DNA from: Methylomagnum ishizawai
Lineage (GTDB): Bacteria; Pseudomonadota; Gammaproteobacteria; Methylococcales; Methylococcaceae
DNA length: 64,000 nucleotides
Assembly: GCF_019670005.1 (NCBI RefSeq)
Contig: NZ_AP019784.1
Location: 124,001-188,000, forward strand
Reading direction: 5' to 3'
Shown: positions 42,392 through 50,194 of the stretch, piece after piece
Numbering within the stretch: position 1 is the stretch's first letter
How the letters are laid out: each line of letters starts with the position of its first letter
Made by a program: the position numbers and the translations under genes
The notes under the pieces: generated by a model
What the model saw: the letters and a program-made list of their open reading frames with translations, nothing else
The model's database searches: none
Told to the model about the DNA's origin: nothing

Positions 42392-43297
42392 TCAGGCGGC
42401 GGCCCGCACCCGGCGCAGCTTGGCCCGCGGCCCGAGTTCGCTGTCGTAGACGCGCTTCACGCCATCGCCCAGCGATTTCTGGATATCGCGGACATCGCGC
42501 ACCAAGCGCTCGAAGCCGACCAGTTCCACCGAAGCCGCCTGGTCCGTGCCCCACATGGCGCGGTCCAGGGTGATATGGCGTTCCAGGAAGCTGGCACCCA
42601 GCGCGACCGCCGCCAGGGACGGCGACAGGCCGGTTTCATGGCCGGAATAGCCGACCGGCACGCCGGGATAGCGCTCCTTCAAGGTGTGGATCATCAGCAG
42701 GTTGAGTTCGTCCACCTTGCACGGATAGGTCGAGGTGGCGTGGGCGATCATCAGGCTGGGGCGGTCGGCGTGGTCGTGGGTGCCGATGGCCTGCACGGCG
42801 GCGACGATTTCCTCCATGGTGGACATGCCGGTCGAGATCATCAACGGCCTGCCGGTGGCGCGGGCCTTGCGCAGCAAAGGGAGATCGGTCAAGGAAGCGC
42901 TCGCCATCTTGTAGAACGGCGGCTCGAACTGCTCCATGAAATCGACCGAAGGCTCGTCCCAGCAGGACGCGGTCCAGGCGATGCCCAGTTGGCGGCAATA
43001 GCGGTCGATCTCGGCGTAGTCGTCCACGCCGAATTCGACCTTGCGGCGGTAGTCGATATAGGTCATCCGGCCCCAGGGCGTATCGCGCTCCAACTGCCAT
43101 TGCTCCTGCGGCACGCACAGTTCCGGGGTGCGTTTTTGGAATTTCACGCAATCGGCTCCCGCGCCCACGGCCCCGAAGATCAATTCCTTGGCCAAATCCA
43201 GCGAGCCGTTATGGTTGATGCCGATTTCGGCGATGACATAGACCGGATGGCCGTCGCCGATAAAGCGGTCGCCGATGTTCACTTCCCGTTTGCTCAT
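42392..43297 (-). CDS. NeuB-like ulosonate synthase lacking the SAF domain
   Basis: 301 residues from the ATG at 43297. The TIM barrel shows YVIAEIGINHNGSLDLAKEL, ADCVKFQKR, YKMASASLTDLPLL, MISTGMSTMEEI, HATSTYPCKVDELNLL, GYSGHETGLSPSLAAVALGA and ERHITLD, as in N-acetylneuraminate/legionaminate/pseudaminate synthases. These condense PEP with an aldose. The usual C-terminal antifreeze-like SAF domain (~60 residues) is missing: the chain ends with RVYDSELGPRAKLRRVRAAA, just where SAF would begin. In classical NeuB the SAF domain helps bind substrate, so the acceptor may differ. Confidence 0.88.
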   Translation of the reverse strand: MSKREVNIGDRFIGDGHPVYVIAEIGINHNGSLDLAKELIFGAVGAGADCVKFQKRTPELCVPQEQWQLERDTPWGRMTYIDYRRKVEFGVDDYAEIDRYCRQLGIAWTASCWDEPSVDFMEQFEPPFYKMASASLTDLPLLRKARATGRPLMISTGMSTMEEIVAAVQAIGTHDHADRPSLMIAHATSTYPCKVDELNLLMIHTLKERYPGVPVGYSGHETGLSPSLAAVALGASFLERHITLDRAMWGTDQAASVELVGFERLVRDVRDIQKSLGDGVKRVYDSELGPRAKLRRVRAAA

Positions 43298-43374
43298 ACA
43301 GATACCTTGCTCAAGAGTGGATGATGAGGTGGGGCGGGTCGCGGCCCGCCCAAGCGCTGGGCCGCGGGACCGTT

Positions 43375-44178
43375 TCAAACCGCCGTGAAACCGCCGTCCA
43401 CCAGCAGGTTCGCGCCGGTCATATAGCCCGAAGCGTCGGAGGCCAGATACACCACGGCCCCCCTGAAATCGGTGGGCGCGGCCATGCGCCCCAGCGGGGT
43501 ACGGCGCGAGTATTCCGCCACGAAGAAATCGTCCTGCCCGTTCTCCACGCCGCCGGGCGACAGCGCGTTGACCCGGACGCCCGCCCCGCCCCAATACGCG
43601 GCCAGGAAGCGGGTGAAGGCCAATACCGCGCCCTTGGTGGTCGGATACACCGGGGTTTTATAGAAACGCTGCTGGCCCTCGGGATCGCGGTAGAGGGATT
43701 GGTCCGGGGCCACCACGCCATAGGTGGACGCCACGTTGATGATGCTGCCCCGGCCGGCGCGGGCCATTTCCGCCCCGATCACCTGGGAACACAGGAACAC
43801 CCCGGTCACGTTCACGTCCAGCGAGCGCTGCCAGAGTTCCAGTGGATAGTTCTCGAAACGGGATTGCTCCAAGGCCGCCGCCGGGTCCTCGAACTTGTCG
43901 TTGATGGCGGCGTTGTTGACCAGGATATCGATCCGCCCGGTCAGGCTGCGCACCGCGTCCGCCAGCCGCCGCAAGGACAGCGGGTCGGTGACATCGGCGG
44001 CGATGGCCATGGCGGAATGGCCGAGTTCCCCGGCCACGGCGGCGCAGGCGGCGCGGTCGCTATCGGTGGCGACCACGAACGCGCCCGCCTCGGCCAGCGC
44101 TTGGCAGTGCTGGCGTCCGAGCAAGCCCGCCGCGCCGGTGACGATGGCGGTCTTGCCGCCGAGGTCGAACAGGCTCAT
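43375..44178 (-). CDS. Short-chain dehydrogenase/reductase
   Basis: 267 residues. The NAD(P) loop is TGAAGLLGRQHCQAL, then NNAAIND and catalytic Ser in IINVASTYG with YpTtKgA (Tyr-Lys in VYPTTKGAVLAF). The closing GYMTGANLLVDGGF is classical. It overlaps the aminotransferase gene by 4 bases and lies 77 bp before NeuB, which fits oxidation or reduction of a sugar hydroxyl in the same pathway. Cofactor preference: an Asp at the end of beta-2 (VVATDSD) favours NAD. Confidence 0.9.
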   Translation of the reverse strand: MSLFDLGGKTAIVTGAAGLLGRQHCQALAEAGAFVVATDSDRAACAAVAGELGHSAMAIAADVTDPLSLRRLADAVRSLTGRIDILVNNAAINDKFEDPAAALEQSRFENYPLELWQRSLDVNVTGVFLCSQVIGAEMARAGRGSIINVASTYGVVAPDQSLYRDPEGQQRFYKTPVYPTTKGAVLAFTRFLAAYWGGAGVRVNALSPGGVENGQDDFFVAEYSRRTPLGRMAAPTDFRGAVVYLASDASGYMTGANLLVDGGFTAV

Positions 44179-45494
44179 GCGGTCACCCGCGGCTTGATGT
44201 GGAACTGGCTGGTCTTGCGGAACACCGGCTGCAAGGGTTCGCCTTTGAGATACGCGGCCACGGCACCCGCCGCCACGGCTTCGGCCAGGATCGCGAGGCT
44301 GTCGGCGAAGGCGCGGACGGTGTCATCCACGTCCTGGGCCGTATGGGCATGGCACAGGTTCAAGGTGCCGGACCAGAGGATGCCGCGCCGGATCAATTCC
44401 TGCTGCACCAGGGTTTTCATCAGCAGCGGATTCCCGGCGCTGGGCGAGAAATTCATGATGGTGCGGAAGGGATACCCGGCGGTCGTGACGTAATCGAGGC
44501 CGAGATCGCGGATCAGGCCGTTCACGCCGTCCAGCAAGTCCTGGCCGCGCCGGGCCAAGTCGGCGGTCACATCGTGATCGCGGATGAATTCGATGCAGGC
44601 TTTGGCGGCGGCCAGCGACAAGGCTTCGCCGCCGAAGGTGGTGAAGAAGAACACCTCCCGCTCGAACAAGGCCATCACCTCGCGGCGTCCGGCGATGGCG
44701 GAAATCGGCATCCCGTTGGCCATGGCCTTGGAGAACAGGCACAGGTCGGCCCGCACCCCGAAGAATTCCTGGGCACCGCCCAAGGCGCAGCGGAAGCCGG
44801 TCCACATCTCGTCGAAGATCAACAAGGTGCCGTACCGGTCGCAGATTTCCCGCAATCCTTTGAGGAAGGAGCCGTTCTCGCGCTCGAACACGAAGGGTTC
44901 GAGGATGACGCAGGCCGTGCCTTCGTCGATGGCGTCGATCACCGAATCGAGGTCGTTGTAATTGAAGGTATGGGTGAGCGCGGCGGTGCTTGGAGGAATC
45001 CCGGCGTCGCGGTCGGTGACGGCGATATACCAGTCATGCCAGCCGTGGTAGCCGCAGCACAGCACCCGCTCGCGTCCGGTGTAGGCGCGGGCCAGGCGCA
45101 CGGCGGCGCTGGTCACGTCGCAGCCGGTCTTGGAGAAGCGCACCGATTCCACGTTGGGGATGCAATCCCGCATCAACTCGGCCAGTTCCACTTCCAAGGG
45201 GTGCATCAGCGAGAAAGTGATGCCGTCCTCCAACTGCCGCCGGATCGCCGCGTCCACCACAGGATGGCCGTAGCCCAGCACGATGGGACCGATACCCAGG
45301 TTGTAATCCAGGAACTCGTTGCCATCGACATCCCACAGCCGCGCCCCCTGGCCGCGCCGGGCGTATTTGGGCGCGACCCCGTTGGAATATTGGCCCGGAG
45401 CTTTGGCCAGGGTTTGGGTGCCCGCCGGGATCAAGCCCTGGGCGCGGTCCCAGAGGGCGTTGGATGCGGCGATCTTGGGTAGCTCGTGGGTCAT
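44175..45494 (-). CDS. Class III aminotransferase, glutamate-1-semialdehyde-aminomutase-like
   Basis: 439 residues from the ATG at 45494. Fold type I PLP enzyme: GHPVVDAAIRRQLEDG, GYHGWHDWYIAVT, LIFDEMWTGFRCALGGAQEFFGV (Asp binding the pyridine N), then the PLP lysine in LFSKAMANGMPISAIAGRREVM. It resembles HemL, but the cluster context (NeuB, SDR, transketolase halves, cytidylyltransferase) argues for a sugar-aldehyde or keto-sugar aminotransferase. It overlaps the SDR start. Confidence 0.88.
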   Translation of the reverse strand: MTHELPKIAASNALWDRAQGLIPAGTQTLAKAPGQYSNGVAPKYARRGQGARLWDVDGNEFLDYNLGIGPIVLGYGHPVVDAAIRRQLEDGITFSLMHPLEVELAELMRDCIPNVESVRFSKTGCDVTSAAVRLARAYTGRERVLCCGYHGWHDWYIAVTDRDAGIPPSTAALTHTFNYNDLDSVIDAIDEGTACVILEPFVFERENGSFLKGLREICDRYGTLLIFDEMWTGFRCALGGAQEFFGVRADLCLFSKAMANGMPISAIAGRREVMALFEREVFFFTTFGGEALSLAAAKACIEFIRDHDVTADLARRGQDLLDGVNGLIRDLGLDYVTTAGYPFRTIMNFSPSAGNPLLMKTLVQQELIRRGILWSGTLNLCHAHTAQDVDDTVRAFADSLAILAEAVAAGAVAAYLKGEPLQPVFRKTSQFHIKPRVTA

Positions 45495-45586
45495 GCTGTG
45501 TCTCTGGTTGGGTTTAACCGCTAGGCCGCCGATCCCCAAGCGGAGTTTGGGAACGAACGGATGAAAGCCGGGTTTCTACGGGCGGG

Positions 45587-46513
45587 CTAAGCCTCGATGC
45601 GGGCGTAACGGTCTTGGACGCGGGCGGCGATGCCGTGGGCGTCGAAACCCTCGTAGGCCAGCGCATCGGCCAGCAAGGCCGGTTTGAACCAGCGCTCGGC
45701 GAAGGCCAAGGGCATGACCGGGACCACGACCCCTTGCTCGATCAAGGTTTCGGCCACGATGGAATACAGCCCGCCGGTCTGGAAATGGTCCTCCACCGTC
45801 ACCAGCAGCTTGGAACGCCGCGCCGCCGCGGCGATGGCGGCGGTATCCACCGGCTTGAGCATCCGCATATTGATTAAACCCACCGACAGCCCGGTATCGC
45901 GCAGCAAGGCCACGGCCTTGAGGCATTCGCCGAACAGCGTCCCGTAGGTCAGCAAGGTGATATCCGTGCCCTCGGACCAGATTTCGGCCCGGCCCAATTC
46001 GAAAGGCGCATCGTGATTGGCCAGGGGCTTGGCCGCGTTGTAGCGGATATAGCAGGGGGCGGGATCGCGCAGCACGGCTTCCAATCCCAGCGCCAAATCC
46101 TGCGCGTCGGCGGGACACCAGACCTTCATGCCCGGAATGCCGCGCATCAAGGCCACATCTTCCAGGGATTGATGGGTCGGCCCGTTGGCCTCGGAAGCGA
46201 AGCCGGTGAAGGTGCCCACCAGCTTGACCGGCAAATGGGCGATGCCGACATCGGTGCGGATGAACTCGAACGCCCTCAGCGTCAGGAAGGTCGCCAGCGC
46301 GTGGACCACCGGAATCCGGCCCCGCAAGGCCAGTCCGGCGGCGGCCCCGACCAGGGTCTGCTCGCAAATGCCGAAATCGATGAAACGCTCGCCGAGCTTG
46401 GCGGGCAAGTCGCGGATGGCCGAGCGGTTCTCGGCGGTCAGCACGACGAAACGCTCGTCGCTCAGGGCCACAGAGTGGAGGATGTCTTCGTAGCTGCGGG
46501 GAACGGTATTCAT
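45587..46513 (-). CDS. Transketolase, C-terminal subunit
   Basis: 308 residues with the pyrimidine-binding and C-terminal domains of transketolase: RFIDFGICEQTLVGAAAGLALRGRIPVVHALATFLTLRAFEFIR and HQSLEDVALMRGIPGMKVWCPAD, then LLVTVEDHFQTGGL. It pairs with the N-terminal subunit encoded just upstream (46540-47397, 26-bp gap) to form a split enzyme. Split transketolases in glycan clusters may transfer a two-carbon ketol group onto an unusual aldose. Confidence 0.9.
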   Translation of the reverse strand: MNTVPRSYEDILHSVALSDERFVVLTAENRSAIRDLPAKLGERFIDFGICEQTLVGAAAGLALRGRIPVVHALATFLTLRAFEFIRTDVGIAHLPVKLVGTFTGFASEANGPTHQSLEDVALMRGIPGMKVWCPADAQDLALGLEAVLRDPAPCYIRYNAAKPLANHDAPFELGRAEIWSEGTDITLLTYGTLFGECLKAVALLRDTGLSVGLINMRMLKPVDTAAIAAAARRSKLLVTVEDHFQTGGLYSIVAETLIEQGVVVPVMPLAFAERWFKPALLADALAYEGFDAHGIAARVQDRYARIEA

Positions 46514-46539
46514 GGGCGGCTCGTCGGTCGGTGGCGGGA

Positions 46540-47397
46540 TCAGCGGGCCACGATGATGTCGCTTTCGATCACCGCCAGGCGGTGGCCTTCCAGCTCTTCG
46601 AGCAACTGCTCGATTTCCGCGGCGGAGAAATTGCAGAACCAGCGGTCGGCCCGCGCCGCGATGCTGGGCAGGCCCCGGCCGCGGACGGTGTCGGCGATGA
46701 TCGCGGTGGGTTGGCCCAGGCGCCTGGGAATCAGGGCGAAACCGGCTTCCAAATCCTCGAAATCATGGCCGTCCAACCGCACGGTTTCCCAACCGAAGGC
46801 GGCGAATTTGTCGGCGAGGGGTTCCAGCGGAATGAGTGCCTCGGTCGCCAGATTGGCCTGGAAGCCATTGCGGTCCACCACCACGATCAGGTTGTCCAGG
46901 CGCTTGGCGGCGGCGACCAGGGCGGCTTCCCACACCGAACCCTCGTTCAACTCGCCATCGCCCAATATCACCACCACCCGGCCCTTGCCCCGGCATAGCT
47001 TGATATCCAGGGCGATGCCCACACCCACGCCCAGCAAATGGCCCAGCGAACCGGAATGGAACTCCACGCCGGGGATATTGCGGTTGGGATGCCAATAGAT
47101 GTGGTCGTCGGTCTTGAGATGGCTGGCGAGGCGGTGCGGCTCCAAAAAGCCCAGTTCCACGAACAGGCCATAGAGCGCGGGCACATCGTGGCCCTTGGAC
47201 AGCAGCAGATAATCGCGTTGGGGATCGTCCAGCTTGGCGCTGGAAACCCTCAGCCAATGCCGGTACAGATAGGCCAGCACATCGACGCAGGACAAGGAGG
47301 CGCCGATGAAACAACCCCCATCGGTCGCCATCCGCAGCACATGGCGGCGCACGCGATGGGCCAGTTCTTGCAATTCCTGTTGTTCGGTTTCGGTCAT
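46540..47397 (-). CDS. Transketolase, N-terminal (TPP-binding) subunit
   Basis: 285 residues. TPP-binding motif GDGELNEGSVWEAALVAAAKRLDNLIVVVDRNG, the His in KGHDVPALYGLF and GSLGHLLGVGVGIALD. This is the ThDP pyrophosphate-binding half; the matching half is the next gene. ATG at 47397, with a 32-bp gap to the cytidylyltransferase upstream. Confidence 0.9.
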   Translation of the reverse strand: MTETEQQELQELAHRVRRHVLRMATDGGCFIGASLSCVDVLAYLYRHWLRVSSAKLDDPQRDYLLLSKGHDVPALYGLFVELGFLEPHRLASHLKTDDHIYWHPNRNIPGVEFHSGSLGHLLGVGVGIALDIKLCRGKGRVVVILGDGELNEGSVWEAALVAAAKRLDNLIVVVDRNGFQANLATEALIPLEPLADKFAAFGWETVRLDGHDFEDLEAGFALIPRRLGQPTAIIADTVRGRGLPSIAARADRWFCNFSAAEIEQLLEELEGHRLAVIESDIIVAR

Positions 47398-47429
47398 GGT
47401 TCGTGGTCGGTGGAGGAAACAGCGTCCGT

Positions 47430-48230
47430 TCAATCGAGCATCCGGGTATGCCGGGCATCGACCGTCTTCAGTTCATGCAGGTGATGGCGGTACCAATTCA
47501 CCCCGGCATAGCGGGCGTTGAGGGCGGCGATGGCGGGTTTGCGGGCCAGGAGGTCGAGGATATCGTCCAGGCCGAAGCCGGGCCGTTCGGGATAGAGTTC
47601 CTCGTAGACCCGGCGGATGAATTCGTAATCTTCGGCATAGTCGAGGGTCCAGCGGTGGCTTAAGGAGTAGTCCAGGCCGCTTTCCCACGCCACGTTGGCG
47701 AGACGGAAGCGCTCGGGACGTTCCCAGATGAACGGGGTGGTATGTTCGCGTTCCAAGGCCAACCCGGCTTCGCGCCAAGCCTCGCCCAGGGCCGCCATGC
47801 CCATCACTTCCACATCGTTGCCGTCCGGGTAGCTGGCCGGATGCAGGTTGCCCGCGTAATCGCAATCGCCGACCGCGTAGCGGGCCAAGACCCGGTCCAC
47901 GATGGCGGGATCGATCAAGGGACAATCGGAGGGAATCTTGGCGATGGCTTCCGCGCCGTGGACCAGCCCGGCCAGATAATGGCGGTCCAGCAGATCGGTC
48001 GGATGGCCGCGGAACACCTCCACGTCCAACTCCCGGCATAGCTGGACGATGGGTTCGTCGGCGCTGTCGGTGGTCGTCAGCACCACGATCTTGGCGGGTG
48101 TTTCGACCCGGCCCAACCGTTCCAGCATCCGGGCCAGGATCGGTTTGCCGCAGACCTCCTTCAACACCTTGCCGGGCAGGCGGCTGGAACCCAGCCGCGC
48201 CTGCACCGCCAATACCAGTTTCCGATTCAT
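47430..48230 (-). CDS. SpsF-type cytidylyltransferase
   Basis: 266 residues from the ATG at 48230. Nucleotide-binding start AVQARLGSSRLPGKVLKEVCGKPIL, with the SRLPGKV signature of CMP-Kdo/SpsF synthetases, then the metal-binding motif in IPSDCPLIDPAIVD. Such enzymes activate 3-deoxy-ulosonic acids or other sugars as CMP (or CDP) derivatives. Its start overlaps the stop of the GT-B gene by 4 bases (ATGA). It is the activating step of the cluster's pathway. Confidence 0.88.
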   Translation of the reverse strand: MNRKLVLAVQARLGSSRLPGKVLKEVCGKPILARMLERLGRVETPAKIVVLTTTDSADEPIVQLCRELDVEVFRGHPTDLLDRHYLAGLVHGAEAIAKIPSDCPLIDPAIVDRVLARYAVGDCDYAGNLHPASYPDGNDVEVMGMAALGEAWREAGLALEREHTTPFIWERPERFRLANVAWESGLDYSLSHRWTLDYAEDYEFIRRVYEELYPERPGFGLDDILDLLARKPAIAALNARYAGVNWYRHHLHELKTVDARHTRMLD

Positions 48231-49267
48231 CTGTGGCCTCCCGCCGCCCGGCGCAGCGGCAATCCCAGGGTCTTCAAGCGGAACCGGCCCGCCGGACGGA
48301 GGCGTGGCTGGCTGTCGGCCTCGAACAGGCGTAGGCATTCCTGGGCGATATTGCGGCCCGAGGTACCGCCGTTCTGGACCGGCTGCAAGCGCCGCAACGC
48401 TTCGGGCGGCAGGTCGCAATGGATTTCCTTGCCCAAGGCCGAGGCCACGTAGACCACCGAGGAATAGCGCGTCACCAGCGCCGCGCAATTGGCGATCATG
48501 TGGTCGGTGTTGGCCTCGCTGAAATACAGGGCTTCGGGGGCATAGCGCTCGATCTCGGCCCCGGCCCGCTGCGCGTTCTCGTTGGGGTGGAATTTGAAGA
48601 TCAAGGGCCGCCCATCGGCGATGCGGCGGGCTTTCTCGATGAATTTGGCGCGGTTTTCATACTTGAAGGTCTCGCGCATATCCGAGGTGGCGCACAGCAC
48701 GAAATCGCGGTGGGGAAAATCGTTATCCCGATAGGCTTCGCAATGGTCGAAATTGGGAATGCCCGTGACCCTGAGTTTCTCGGGTCGCACGCCCTTATGA
48801 ATGAACAAATCGCGGTAGCCCTCGGAAGCCACGCAGAAAATGTCGTACAAATCGGACAATCCGGTGGTCGAGGTCTGCGCCATCCAGCGCGGCAGGCGCA
48901 GGGCGCGAACCAGATGGTAGGTGAGGTTCTCGGGATCGGTCATGCCTTCCTGGACCAAGACCAGCTTGGTATCGCGGATGCGGCGTGGCACGATCAAATC
49001 GCTACAGGTCACCACCAAATCATAGCGGCGGTCGCGGCCTTCGTAGTCGAAGGCGACTTGGCGTTCGTCGAGGAATTCCATGGTCTTGCGCATGAAGCGC
49101 CCGCCCAAGACGGTGAAATCCAGGACACCCGACCTTTGCACCCATTTACCGAAACCATCGCAGAAATAAGGCGTGAAATAGATATCGAATCGCGGCGCGA
49201 GATGGCGCGAAATCTCGTACATCATTTTGGTTTGATTCAAGGAACCGCAAACGAATAATGCCTTCAT
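48227..49267 (-). CDS. GT-B-type transferase, CDP-glycerol/sialyl-transferase-like
   Basis: 346 residues starting MKALFVCGSLNQTKMMYEIS. The middle has YDLVVTCSDLIVPRRIRDTKLVLVQEGMTDPE, and the C-terminal half has LIFKFHPNENAQRAGAEIE then NTDHMIANCAALVTRYSSVVYVASALGKEIHCDLP. The HPNE and S/TSxxxYxxA patterns occur in CDP-glycerol glycerophosphotransferases and related GT-B enzymes. Since the pathway ends in a CMP-activated acid, this may transfer it. First gene of the operon; the 5' region up to 49460 may hold its promoter, but none stands out. Confidence 0.75.
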   Translation of the reverse strand: MKALFVCGSLNQTKMMYEISRHLAPRFDIYFTPYFCDGFGKWVQRSGVLDFTVLGGRFMRKTMEFLDERQVAFDYEGRDRRYDLVVTCSDLIVPRRIRDTKLVLVQEGMTDPENLTYHLVRALRLPRWMAQTSTTGLSDLYDIFCVASEGYRDLFIHKGVRPEKLRVTGIPNFDHCEAYRDNDFPHRDFVLCATSDMRETFKYENRAKFIEKARRIADGRPLIFKFHPNENAQRAGAEIERYAPEALYFSEANTDHMIANCAALVTRYSSVVYVASALGKEIHCDLPPEALRRLQPVQNGGTSGRNIAQECLRLFEADSQPRLRPAGRFRLKTLGLPLRRAAGGHR

Positions 49268-49469
49268 ATCATTCCCGGACGCCGTGAAATTCGATAATAG
49301 GTGGGTAAACCCGTATTGATTCGGGCAAGACCAACCACCGGGCTTGGAAGCCCGGCGGGATTCGCTCCCGAGCCAGCCTGATTTATTCAAGAAGCGGAGG
49401 TTCGAATCAATAGGTGGCATTTCTGATATTGAGACGATACGCGGAAAATAAGTAAGCCGCGTTACTGCG

Positions 49470-50130
49470 GGATTGCGGTTTGGTTTAAACGAGGCGTTCG
49501 GCTGCCGTTGGCGGCGCACGCCGGCGTATAGCTCGATCCGGTACGCCCTGAGGGGGCTGGACTGCGCGCAGGTGGCCACGCATTTCCAAAAGCACGCGGC
49601 GGGATTGGGCGGGGATGCCGCCGCGATCGCCCTGGACGGCAAGGCGCTGCGGAGGAGCCTGGGACCGGTTCGAGGACACGCGGGCGGTCCAGGTGCTGAG
49701 CGCCTTCGCCCGTCGGGGAGCGGATCGTGCTGGGCCAGGTGCTGATCGAGGACGCCGACAAGGACCACGAGATCCGGGCCGTCCGGCGGCTCATCGAAGC
49801 GCTGGGGTTGGCGGGGCGGTTGTACCCCCTCGACGCCCTCCACCTTCAAAAAAACGGTTGAGGTCGTCCTCGCCACCGGCAGCGACCTCCTGGTGCAATT
49901 CGAGGCCAACCCTCCCAAACGGCTGGCCGCCGTGTGGGGCGTCTGCCAAGCCCCGCCCCGCGCGGGTCTGGCCCCTGCCCGCAGGTGCCGGGACCGAACC
50001 CTGGCACAGCCACTTCGTTGGCATCCGCTTTCGGTGAACGCCGCGCATTGGGAACGTCTTCCCGGAAGCCATCATCCGGGGCAATCTGGGCGCGGATGGC
50101 GGCGCAGGCCGGTGGGTTCCCCTTCAAGTC
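49470..50130 (+). pseudogene. Decayed ISAs1-type transposase
   Basis: Fragments of one transposase are spread over three frames: YSSIRYALRGLDCAQVATHFQ and AIALDGKALRRSLG (49525-49670), IVLGQVLIEDADKDHEIRAVRRLIEALGLAGRLYPLDALHLQK (from ~49728), then KTVEVVLATGSDLLVQFEANPPK (from ~49853). The VAIDGKxLR and the LDALHxQKKT pattern with the second DDE Asp are typical of ISAs1 transposases. At least three frameshifts and a stop show it is dead. No terminal inverted repeats were identified. It lies between the ulosonate operon and the GT39 gene. Confidence 0.75.
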
Positions 50131-50194
50131 AGCCCAATGAGCCCGCCGCATATACGCGCTGAGCCGAGTCCCTGGACGCCGTCGGGTGGACTGC

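Noticed and set aside
44175-45494. HemL (glutamate-1-semialdehyde aminomutase of haem synthesis)
   Set aside because: Similar fold, but the tight operon with NeuB, SDR, transketolase and cytidylyltransferase genes argues for a sugar pathway.
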